DNA from: Tetradesmus obliquus | Lineage: Eukaryota; Chlorophyta; Chlorophyceae; Sphaeropleales; Scenedesmaceae | DNA: 64,000 bases | Reading direction: 5' to 3' | NCBI GenBank assembly: GCA_030272155.1 | Contig: CP126202.1 | Span: 1,674,001 to 1,738,000 of the forward strand | Shown here: positions 11,721-21,933 of the stretch, one piece after another | How the letters are laid out: each line of letters starts with the position of its first letter | Position numbering within the stretch: the stretch's first letter is position 1 | Translations under genes and position numbers: made by a program | Notes under the pieces: generated by a model | Seen by the model: only the letters and a program-made list of their open reading frames with translations | Databases searched by the model: none | Told to the model about the DNA's origin: nothing

Positions 11721-13039
11721 CCTCCTGAGGCGACGTTTGCGGCCTTTTGGGGCAGCGCAGCACCATTGCAGGCTCACCCTGACGCCAGACCATGCGGTGT
11801 GAATGTTGCCATGCAGCACTGCATGCGTACGCACAGCGCGTGCTGTTGCTTTAGTGCTGCTGCCCAAGTTGTTGACTCACAGAAATGTGGCATGCTGAAT
11901 TAATGATGCTGGCATGATCTGCATCAGTACATGCACAGTTTCAGGGATTGTTTGTGTCGGCACTGTATATGTGGCTGATGACGGTCAGTGACCCGGCGAA
12001 AGGCTTTGAACCTGGAGGGTTACATGCACGCCATTCGTCAACCACGATGGATACGTCCTCTGATGGTTACATGATGTAAGGCTACAGATAAATGCTGGCA
12101 GCATCAGAATATGATGTATAGCATGCCATACATGCCAAGGTGGCATATCACAGCCACTGCCAGCGTCCGCCCAACATGTAACTGCAGCTCAAAAGGGCCG
12201 TGGTACCATTGACAGCACTGTCACTGCACAAAGTTAGTGCGTGGCAGAACAGCTGCTGTACAGTGCTACTGTATCACACAGCGTTTGACACCATGCAATC
12301 ACTAACGGCATGCTAGTCCGCTGGCTGTTGCACGCAGCTGCCTGTGCTACACCGCATTGCTGAGTTGGTTGTCCATAAGCAGGGACTCCAGCATTTTAGC
12401 TGTGCCGGCTGTACACTGGATGCCTGGCGCACATGGAGGCACCTGCAGCAGCGCAGAAGTATGACGCAAGCAGCAACACACAACTTTGACTTATCAAGCC
12501 AATCAGCATCCTACCTAGGTGCTGATGATGCAATGGACAAGCATGTGCTTCGCGCACAGTTCTGCTTGTCGCAGGCGACTGAAAGAAGCAAACGATTGTT
12601 ATGCTAAATTCCTGTGCAACGTCTGCATGCTCTGCTGGCTGTTCGAGTCAGCATCTCACAAATTGTTCTTCTAGTCCCGCACTTGCTGCAAGGCAGAGCA
12701 GCTGCCACACTGCAGTGACCATGATTGCTCACCATTGCTGCCTGCCTGTAGAGTGTGCCTCTTCCTCCTTGCAAGATCCTTGCCACCATGACCAGGCTGA
12801 ACGAGCCACCTTCATGAGCCAAGAAACGGGTTTGAACTCACTGGGCTGGTGCCTCAATCATGGGAGTCATGCATACTGTTGTGTTATAGCGTATGATGGC
12901 AGGTCCTGAATTGGAGCTGCTGCTGCTGCTGCTGCTGCTGCTGTACTCAGCTGCACAGTCACTACGACGAGGGAGCAAGCGGCAGCACAGAAGGCCATGC
13001 CACAGCTGACTGAACTTTCATATGGATCCTGATCCTTGC
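11469..13039. other. Convergent intergenic region
   Basis: Between the ends of the golgin gene and the minus-strand gene. Apart from the decayed minisatellite at its start and a (CTG)9 run at 12917-12944, I see no coding or repeated structure. TGTAA, the usual green-algal polyadenylation word, occurs on the plus strand near 12075 and 12176, but neither can be assigned with confidence. Confidence 0.4.
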
Positions 13040-13629
13040 TTAGGTGTCTGCTGGCGCTGCCGCAACTGCTTCTGCAGCCGCATCCCAGACTGCCGCTACT
13101 GCTGCTTCATCTGTGAAGGGCTGCAGCTGCCACAGCGTACTGAAAGTGCTCAGGTCATCTGGGCTGCTGTCAAGGCTGATGCTGCCTGCTGCCAGCTCCT
13201 GCAGGCATGCGTCCAACGCAGCAGACGAGAAGTCAACCCGAGTATATGTGTCGCAACAGAGACTGATGACAGCGGGAGGTGGTGCTGAGACATGCAAATG
13301 GCAGCTGAAACTGGTGCTGTGGCAAGAACACAGCACATTGCATAGGCCAGTACTGCAATGCACATGTTCTGATGGCACAAAATCGTGATGATGCCAACAC
13401 AAGTACCTGTTGCATGTGCAGCTGCCCGCTGGTTCGTGCAGGTGCTGTGTATGACTCTGACAGCTTCACACATGGGATAGACACTTGATCCAGATCTGTT
13501 CACTTACCATCCATTCCAAGTCACGCTGCAGGCCAGCGGCAACGCCTGACAGCAGCAGCGCAACTTCCTCGCCACTGCTGCTGAGCACTGCCGGCTCTGC
13601 CGCCGCTTGACACCCTTGCTGCTCCTGCT

Positions 13630-13660
<31 letters not shown>

Positions 13661-15346
13661 TCCCTCCTGCTGTGCAGCCTGCAAGCACGGGCCCTCCAGC
13701 CCTGAAGGGCAAACAGACACACAAGATGGCTCAGCACAAGATGGCTCTGGACATGATTGCTGCAGTGCAAAACAATCAGATCCCAGCTTGGTAAAGCCAA
13801 CACCGGCAGCTGCATGTGACTGTTGTATGTTGAGTAGCTGCACTACTACAGATGCATTTCAGGCAGTAGAACACGCAGCTTGCATGCCCGGCATAGGGAA
13901 CAGCGTGTTGCATCTTGAACAGCAGCAGCCGGGCTCACCTGCTGGCATCTGCTGCTGTTCCTGCAATGGCACTGCAAGCGCTGCAGCAGCACACTCATCA
14001 GCCAGCTGCTGCATGCCGTCCAGCTGCTGCCGTGCTGCTGCAACTGTTTCCTGCAAGGCAGTGAATGCTGTATGCATGCCTGAAGCAAGCTGCGGGTCGC
14101 TGCTGCTGGCAGTGCCTTTTTTCAGGCTCGCCAAGTACTCGTCCAAGCCAAATGACGGTGCCTGCAGGTGCAGAGGAAGTTATGATAGGCCTTGGTGGTT
14201 AAGCTGAAGAGTCAGGAGGTCAAAGAAAAGGATGCCTGCTGCTGTACTGCTGCTGCTGGCTGTGTAGGGCAACTGCTTGCTGCAGCTGTGGCGATTAAGG
14301 CTCGCTCACCAGCTCTTTCAGCTTTCCTAGTATGCGTGGCGTGTCTTGCTGCGTGCCATTCGGCTGTAGATCGCCGAAGGCTTGCTGCAAGGCAGCAAGG
14401 GCTGCTGCTCCACTGCCTACCAGCTCGTCCCATGCCTGCATGCCAGAGCATACGTAGTACAACAAACTAATAAGAGAGTGTCAATTGATGCTTCTTCGCC
14501 GCTTCGTGGATTCAGCTTCACCTGCAAATGCTCGCAGAAGAGCTGCAAGGATACTGCGAGCTTGCTCATGGTTGCGCAGCTCGCAAGACGAGTTATTGAG
14601 TAAGAGACGTAAGTTTCACCACAGGTGTCGCCCTTCTTCTCAGCTAGAGGGATGGGAGTGAAGTAATACAGGTGGAGTTCAACAGTCAGCAGCATGTACG
14701 GGACAAGCTACCTGTCGCTGATGTCAGACGTCTACGCCGCCGCGTACGCTGAATGCACTACATGAGTGTGAGACAATACCATGCAACGTGGCACGGGCCA
14801 GTCACAGCCCTCAGCTACTGACAGCAGTACCAAGCAGCTGCATGAGCAAGGACCCAGTCGCTGAGGTCGGACCTCAGAGGCTACACTTTCATGAGAACAT
14901 GAAGAGCAATTGATGTCAATGGTTGCACTGCAGAGCGTGCTGTACTATGCTTTGTCGTGTACAGTTGTTCAGAAGGGGGGTTGGGTGTTGCCAGTGGCAT
15001 GGGTCAGGCCTGCCAGGCCATGCCACACTGGCAGTTGAGTGAAGAGACACAGCGAGCACCGGCGCTGTCCGTGCTGCTGTATGGCGACCTATTGCTTGTG
15101 AACTGTTTGTTGATTAGCAGATCTGCGGTCCGAGCAGCGGCTCGTGTCGTGCTATGGCGCGAGTGCCTGTGGTTCGCATCTCGAGTGACACTGATGACAA
15201 GCATGGCATGGCAAAGACATCAGCAGAGATAGGCTGCAATTGCCTGTTGTGTGAAAGGTTCTGACAAAGGCGTACTGCTGCATGTCTGCGTCCGTGAAGT
15301 GCTGATACTCAGAGGCAGGGATCTCCCCTCCCTGCCTGCCGCCCAT
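13040..15346 (-). CDS. Unrecognised protein, at least six exons
   Basis: Reading the minus strand, well-supported exons are 14643-14522, 14435-14310, 14161-13939, 13701-13508 and 13198-13040 (stop TAA at 13042-13040); junction phases agree. A 5' exon beginning at ATG 15346 (MGGRQGGEIPASEYQHFTDA, then DMQQYAF) and perhaps a small one near 14736-14713 belong upstream, but the joins there are not settled. Readable stretches include SKLAVSLQLFCEHLQ, AWDELVGSGAAALAALQQAF, APSFGLDEYLASLKKG and a C-terminal STFSTLWQLQPFTDEAAVAA. The protein is mostly helical, with a Gln-rich segment from a CAG run at 13634-13668. I recognise no family, signal peptide or membrane segment. The tail-to-tail neighbour is the golgin gene. 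Confidence 0.55.
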
Positions 15347-15366
15347 GGTCGTCCGCAAAAAGTAAA

Positions 15367-18300
15367 ATGTTGACTATCTCACAAACATCAAGCTCACGTG
15401 GCTTCTGCACTCCACGAGCGAGCTTCGCAGGAAAGCATGGGGTCAGCACTCAGAGCCGCCCGCAGCTCGCATCGCTCATGCAGCAAGCGTCTAAGCCTTT
15501 GTTTATAAGGCCAGTAGCAGAGGTGAGCCTGCCGAGGCAGCTAGCCCTACAATTCGCCGTGCTACAGCTCCCTTCACCGTGGAAGATAGTAGCCCCTTGA
15601 TCACTGCACAATCTCGGCGAGCGCAGCTAACATAAATACTTTTAAGTTGTTTCAGGTGTCAGACGTGGCCGTTGTACGCGATGATGCGTGCCAGGCTGGG
15701 CAGCATGACACCAGCAGTGCCGGGCAAGTGCTGCCTGACAGAGGCAACGAGAACAGCTCGCCCAGCGTATCTTCAGGAGCAGCGTTTGCCGCTCTGCACA
15801 GCACTGCTACTGATGTCGTGAAGGTGGTGGAACTGAGAGCAGCAACAGCAGCAGCAGAGGGTGCTGTTGATGCAGCAGCAGCGTCACCGGCAGCGGCAGC
15901 AGGAGTGACACTGCCGCTGCCAGCTTCAGCGGTGCCTAAAGAAGCAGAGCAGCAGCATGGGGCACTCCTCACTCAGGTGCGTGTTGACTGTATTCCAGCT
16001 GCACACAATGTTTGGTCTTTCTATTGCTGCTATCATAGCTACAGAGCTGGTTACTCGCTGCTGTTGGCTAGGGTGCCACTGACAGTCCTACAGACGATTA
16101 GCTCACACGTATACGTCAGCGCAGAGTACAGCGTGGTACTGCATCCATGAAACTTGCAGAGCTAGCTGTGCACACTCGTTGCTGTTCTTGGCATCAAATC
16201 CTGGTCTGGTGCGCCTGTCCCTGAATTTCTACCTGAGGTCCCACCCACACACATTTCACGCAGCTGTGCAACTTGGGACGCTGTGCTAACTCCATGCAAT
16301 GTTCACTGTGCAGTTCTCGCCGAGCTGCGGCTGCTCCTTTGGATGCTGTCACTAGCAGCAGCGGAGCCCTCCAATCGTATGCACTGAGCCCACATAATGG
16401 TAACCTGACACTCTCTACTTGCCCACTGTGCAGTTCTCGCTGAGCTACGGCTGCTCTTTTGGGCAGCATGTAGCCGTCACCGGCAGCAGCGCCCAGCTGG
16501 GCTGCTGGGACCCATTGAAGGCAGTGCCACTGACCTGGCACGCCGGCGACACCTGGAAGGGCCGATTGCACCTGCCCATACCCAGCGACAGGTGAGCCCC
16601 TGCAGTTGTTGTTACGGTCGATCATGTAAAGCATGGAGAAGTCTACCTTGCAAATTGTGGTGCGGAATGTTTGGAGTACGTCAAGTACGTGACACTTGTT
16701 TCTTGTGAGTTCTGCGGTTGTGAGCTGCATGTGTTTGTGAAGCCCCAAGCTGGGCTGCTGGGACCCTCTGCAGGCAGTGCCGCTGACCTGGCACGCTGGT
16801 GACACCTGGAAGGGGCGCCTGCAGCTGACCATTCCCACCGACAGGTAAGCCTTGTAATCTGAGCGGACACGTGTGTGTTGCAGTTCATGTTGCAATGTAT
16901 CTGCTGCTGACCTGGCACGCGGTGGCACCTGGAAGGGGCGATTGCAGCTGACTACACCAGCTGACAGGTGAGTTTGACTTGCAAATTTGTCTTGCACTTT
17001 ATACGCAATGTGTCTGCCGCTGACCTGGCACGCGGGTGACACCTGGAAGGGGCGATTGCAGCTGACCATCCAGAGCGACAGGTGAGCCTCGTGGGATGTC
17101 ATGATTCTCAACACTTTTGCACATTGCGCAGCCACCATTCACCCGTGCATGTTGCCCATACCCTGCAACATCTGCTGCTGCCGCACAGGCCCTTGGAGTA
17201 CAAGTTCATAATCCGCAACGCAGACAACAGCGTGCATCGCTGGCAGGACGGCCCAAACATCACACTAGCTAAGCCTGGGATGGCCCTGGCAGCAGTGGCA
17301 GGTGCTGCTGCAGGCAATGCAGTGCTGCAGCAGCTGGTGCTTGATGTGAGGGACTCCTGGGACCAGGCCTTGCACTCGCAGCGGCTGCTGCCGGGGCTGC
17401 GGCAGCAGCAGCAGCAGCAGCAGCAGGAAGCGGTAGTGCAGCAGCAGGTGCCGCCTGTTCCGGACGTGCTAGCTGCTGATGTTGAGGCAGCTGTTCCTGC
17501 AGCAGCAGCTGCAGCAGCTACTCCTACTCCTGCTACTGCTGCTGCTGCTGTAGCAGCTAGCCAGTCACAGCGCGTGCAGTTCAGCACGCAGCTGAAGCTG
17601 GACTTTGGGCAGGCTGTAGCTGTGCTGGGCAGCTGCAGCAGCCTGGGCGAGTGGCAGGCCAGCAGGGCAGTGCAGCTGCAGTGGAGTGATGGCCACAGGT
17701 GGAGCGGCACTGCAGAGCTGCCTGCAGGGTGAGTGGTATGTAGTACATAGTAATATGAGGGTTACACAGTGATAGTAAATAGTGTGTGTTGTTTTCGGGT
17801 GCAGTGGAGTGACGGCCACAGGTGGAGCGGCACTGCAGAGCTGCCTGCAGGGTGAGTGCTATGTAGTACACAGTGACATAGTTTGTTTTGAGTTTTTTTG
17901 GTGCAGTGGAGTGACAGCCACAGGTGGAGCGGCACGGCTGAGCTGCCTGCAGGGTGAGTGATATGTAGTACACGGTGACATTGTATATTGTGTGTTTTGG
18001 GGGACAGTGGAGTCATGGCCACAGATGGAGCGGCACTGCAGAACTGCCTGCAGGGTGAGTGTTGTGTGGTACACAGTGATGTGAGGTATTGTATGTTGTT
18101 GTCGGGTGTCTGGTGTAGTGCTTCTGTGCTCTCCATGCAGAGCTGCCTGCAGGGTGGGTGCTGAGCAGTGACATGAGCTGCAATGTGCTGTTGATTGGGT
18201 CCCATGTATGGTTGACTTGCGGTCATTCCCAAAGCAACATATGTTATAGGTACAGCTGGCTTTGCAGATACAGTTCGGCAGTGGCATGACTGCCTTTCTG

Positions 18301-19611
18301 CGTTGGCATTGCAAACCATGCCACTAACAAACTGCTCCTCTGCCTGCATTTGTACTGCCTGCCAAACACCTGTGGCCGCAGTGAGGCAGTACAGTACAAG
18401 TGTGTAGTGCTGAACGTTACATGGTCCAACATCAGTGTAGCACAGCGAGCTGATTTTCAATGCTGCTGCTCTGCCTACATTCTGTACTGACTGGCCAAAC
18501 ACACCGTTTCCACCGCAGGGAGGCAGTACAGTACAAGTATGTAGTGCTGAGCCCTGATGGCTCAGTGTGCCGCTGGCAGCCAGGTGACAACCTCTCACTG
18601 GAAGTACCACCAGTACAGGCAGTACAACAGCAGGCAGTACAAACTGAGGCAGTACAACGGCAGGCGGTACAGCAGGATGCAGTACCACTGAGTGTCGAGT
18701 ACAGCTGGGCGAATGGCTCCAGCAGCAGCAGCAGCAGCAGCAGCGGCATTTTGGGTATGGTGCGGAGGCTCAGAGTGACGCGCAAGCCCGCTGCTGCTGC
18801 TGCTGCTGCTGCTACAGCTGCGGCTGCTGCTGCTGGCATGGCTGCAGCTGTAGCAGGTGCTGCTGCCAAATCAGCTGCGCACATTAGCAGCAGTGTTGCT
18901 GGTGCTGGCGCATGGGGCAGTAAGGCAGCAGCAGCAGGAGGTGCGAGTGAGCTGCATGCTGAGCAGGTGCTCAATGCAAGCGCAAGTGGCAGTGAATTCA
19001 ACAGCAGTGCAGCAGCAGCTGATTATGTACCCTTCAATCAACAGGAGTCTACCTCCACATCAGCAGCAGCAGCAGCCAAAGGATTGGCTGCATCTGCAGC
19101 TGATGCTGGCACAGATGCTCCTCAAAAAGAGTCAACAGTGACTGGCAGCAGCAGCAGCATCAAAGCTGCTCGCTACAATGCAAGCAGCCGCTTCAACAAC
19201 AAGAAGAGCAGGAGCACTCGCAGCAGCACACGGACAAGCGCTGAAGCTGGTGATGCTGAGTTGGCGAGCTCTAGCGTCTATGCAGCTGCGGCAGCAGCAA
19301 AGGGGCAGGAAGTGGCCAGCAGCACTGCAGCCAGCAGTGTTGCTGCCAGCCAATTCAGCAGCGGCGGCAGCAGCAGGAGCAGCAGCACGCAACAGTCGCC
19401 CCTGGCGCAGACGTCAGCAGCCGCAGCAGTCATGTGGGCAGATGCCGCAGCAAGGCTGTCACGAGCTGCTGCTGGTGCTGCTGCAGCTGCAGCTGCGGCT
19501 GCTGCTGTAGCACTTGGATCGCCAGCAGCAGCAGCTGAGGCTTCCAACAGCAGCAGTAGCAGCAGCTCACCTGCAGGAAACAGTATGAACATGAGCAAGG
19601 ATGAGTCTCAT

Positions 19612-19650
<39 letters not shown>

Positions 19651-20012
19651 GCGAGTGGCAGCCGCAGGCGGGCTCCAGTGCAGAAGAGGCCTGCTCAGAC
19701 TGGGCTGCTCAGTGGCTGGCAAGGACTGACAGCAGCTGTTGCAGGAATGGCTAAAGCAAGCCCTGCAACCAAAAGCAGCACCAGCAGCAGCACAGAGGCC
19801 GCAGTAGCAGGTGTGGCAGCAGCGGCAGCGGTTGCAGCTGCAGCAGCTGCTGCTTCGCAGCCTGGCTGGGATGCATCCACTGCAGCAGCAGCAGCAGCCA
19901 AGGGCGGCTTGAGCCACAGCATCTCTATGCCGGGTGCTGGTGCATTCAGGGCGGCTGTGGTGGCAGCAGCATCAGCGGCAGCACTGGCCTACAGCGGCCC
20001 TGCCGCCTCAAC

Positions 20013-20051
<39 letters not shown>

Positions 20052-20403
20052 CGGCCGCCGTGGGCGAGTTAGGGCACGCAAGGCTCAGGGTGGTGGCTTA
20101 GTTGTATCAGGACCCTCATCATCATCAGGCCTGTCAGGACCAGCCGCCAGCCTGGCGGCTGCACAGCAGCAGGAGGCCCTGCAGGGAGTCCTGCAAGCGG
20201 TTGACCAGTCAAACAGCCTTGCAGGAATCTTGCAGGATCCGTGCGATCCATTCATGCTGGCGGCTGATCGGCGGCTGGCGGCGGCTACTGCTGTGCTGCG
20301 TAGCTGCAGCGGCCAGGGGTTGCTACAGCCAGGGCCTGGGGGCCAAGCTGGCAGCAGGCAGCAGCGGCTGTCAGGGCCGGCTGGCAATGCAGGTGCTGCT
20401 TGA
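15367..20403 (+). CDS. Plastid-type protein with two CBM20 starch-binding domains and a low-complexity tail
   Basis: Five exons: 15367-15522, 15656-15976, 16434-16591, 17189-17728 and 18519-20403; 3060 nt, 1019 residues, phases consistent. The N-terminus (MLTISQTSSSRGFCTPRASF) is Ser/Thr/Arg-rich with no early acids, as in chloroplast transit peptides. CBM20-1 spans about residues 160-245: SYGCSFGQHVAVTGS, LGCWDPLKAVPLTW, TWKGRL, then EYKFIIRNADNSVHRWQDG across the intron. CBM20-2 spans about 341-430: LKLDFGQAVAVLGS, LGEWQASRAVQLQW, EAVQYKYVVLSPDGSVCRWQ. The paired Trp residues that stack on glucan are present in both. From about 430 to the stop the chain is Ala/Ser/Gln low complexity without an enzyme domain. 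The double CBM20 recalls DPE2, but its GH77 domain is absent. A starch-granule or pyrenoid-sheath adaptor is likely; the start codon is the least certain part. Confidence 0.75.
15502..15511. promoter_or_regulatory. TATA-like element between divergent genes
   Basis: GTTTATAAGG reads TATAAG on the plus strand and CCTTATAAAC on the minus strand. On the minus strand it sits about 160 bp upstream of ATG 15346, a plausible TATA position for that gene. It lies inside the proposed first coding exon of the plus-strand CBM20 gene, so the two assignments compete. A motif match only. Confidence 0.25.
16300..17085 (+). repeat. Splice-junction copies around CBM20 exon 3
   Basis: A damaged copy of the acceptor and start of exon 3 (GTGCAGTTCTCGC...) lies at about 16311-16370, upstream of the true one at 16434. 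Three copies of the exon end plus donor lie downstream of the true donor after 16591, ending at 16844, 16967 and 17081. They keep CTGACCTGGCACGC and ACACCTGGAAGGGGCG and end in GACAGGTRAG. Confidence 0.85.
17660..18420 (+). repeat. Donor array after CBM20 exon 4 and acceptor copy before exon 5
   Basis: The end of exon 4 (GTGGAGTGATGGCCACAGG to CTGCCTGCAGG, then GTGAGT) recurs with exon-copy ends at 17728 (true), 17851, 17953, 18054 and a decayed 18153; spacing is 123 bp and then about 100 bp. At 18380-18410 an acceptor plus the start of exon 5 (GAGGCAGTACAGTACAAG) appears once before the true exon at 18519. Confidence 0.85.
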
Positions 20404-20700
20404 GGCAGTACAATGCAGATGCTGCTGCGTAGCGCAGTACAGTGCAGGTGCTGCTTGAGGCAGTACAGCGCAGGTGCTGCTTGAGGCAGTACAATGCGGG
20501 TGCTGCTTGAGGCAGTACAGTGCAGGTGCTGCTTGAGGCAGTACAGCGCAGGTGCTGCTTGAGGCAGTACAGCGCAGGTGCTGCTTGAGGCAGTACAATG
20601 CTGGTGCTGCTTGAGGCAGTACAATGCAGGTGCTGCTTGAGGCAGTGCAATGCAGGTGCTGCTTGAGGCAGTGCAATGCAGGTGCTGCTTGAGGCAGTAC
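20386..20700 (+). repeat. 26-bp minisatellite at the CBM20 stop codon
   Basis: About twelve units of CARYGCAGGTGCTGCTTGAGGCAGTA type. The first unit contains the gene's TGA stop at 20401-20403, so the array begins in coding sequence and continues in the 3' UTR. At 20701-20815 a diverged second copy of the coding block 20300-20400 (GCAGCGGCCAGGGGT...) follows, showing that a larger duplication came with the array. No spacers, so not CRISPR-like. Confidence 0.85.
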
Positions 20701-20815
20701 TATGCAGCTGCAGCGGCCAGGGGTGGGGGGGCCAGGCTGGCAGCAGGCAGCAGCGGCTGTCAGGGCCGGCTGGCAATGCAGGTGCTGCTCGAAGCAATGC
20801 AATGCAGGCGACAGG

Positions 20816-21933
20816 CATCCCGCTGGTGTAGATTGTGGACTTATGGCAACTGTACGGAAACATCCATTGATTGCAACGCGTATGCGTACGTGTGCTGATG
20901 CGAGTATGTGTGGTCATGGATATCACTAACATAATTGTTTCGTGCCAGCTTGCTTGGTGTGGCTGACAAGTAGGGCTTGCAGCATCTGCAGGCAGCGTGC
21001 TGTGTACACGGGCAGGGGGGCTTCTGGTCCAGCATTGCTTGCAGGTGCGCAGTGGTGCATTTACCATGCCTGAAACTGTCATATTACAGTCCAGTCAGCG
21101 CACCCCACAGGCATCCGCTGCACAGGCATCCGCTGCAAAGGACTTCTGAGTTGCCGCCTGCAGCAGCATCGAAGCAGGCAAAAATTGTCTTCTCCCTATG
21201 AGCCATTGTACACTGCGGTGCAGTGCTATGTGTATGGCTCTTCTGTACAATATGTGAGTGTCTGCTGCAGCAGCAACATATGTGTGATTGCGGCACTGAT
21301 ACTAGTAGCTTGGGTGTTTATGCAGGTGGTGTGGTGCAGTGGTGTGATGCATTGAGTAGGCTGGATGCTGCGTATCTGCAAAGCAGCCCTTGTGTAGGCA
21401 GTCAAATCAGATACTTGCGTGTTGCTGACAGAGATATTGCATTTGCATGTAGATGTTTGCTTGTTGTATGCATATGCAGGAGAGAGTGCGTGGATGTGCT
21501 GGCTACTTGTTGGCGTTCTTCATTGCCACAAGCAAGCACGTTGCGGTGCATTGTGCCATGAACAGTCTGCCCTGTAGAGCTTGCACAGTGTGTGTGTTGT
21601 TGATGTATACATGGTGGGTTGGTTTATGTTTGCTTGTTGTTTTAAAGTTGTCTGTGTGTGCTGTGAGCAGCTGCCAGGAACGTGTTGTCTTAGTGTTTTA
21701 ATTGATTGACTAGTCCAATGCATGAACCATTTGATGTTGCTGTTGATGCTGAGCATTGTATCGTTGAGGTGTACAGTTGATCAGACAGAACTGGAACAGG
21801 AATGACACGGCTGGAGCTGCTGCTCTGCGTCCTACGGTTCGCAGCACAGGCATGAGATTGTTTGTTGTTTGATTGGTGTTGCAGCCGCCGCGGCATTCAA
21901 CGTTTAATGTGAGTGTATTCCGCTGCAGCATGT
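20816..21933. other. Intergenic region without recognisable genes
   Basis: Nothing coding was recognised. A short direct repeat of ACAGGCATCCGCTGC occurs at about 21106-21136. The stretch ends at the 3' tail of the retroelement on the minus strand. Confidence 0.4.

Noticed and set aside
13020..13400. Longer final exon of the minus-strand unknown gene reaching back to 13402
   Set aside because: No acceptor in that stretch has the phase required by the preceding donor; the acceptor before 13198 does.
16311..16380. Second functional start of CBM20 exon 3
   Set aside because: The copy contains an in-frame stop soon after TTCTCGCCGAGCTGC and has no donor.
20386..20700. CRISPR-like array of 26-bp repeats
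   Set aside because: Units are directly head to tail with no unique spacers, and the setting is eukaryotic; it is a minisatellite.
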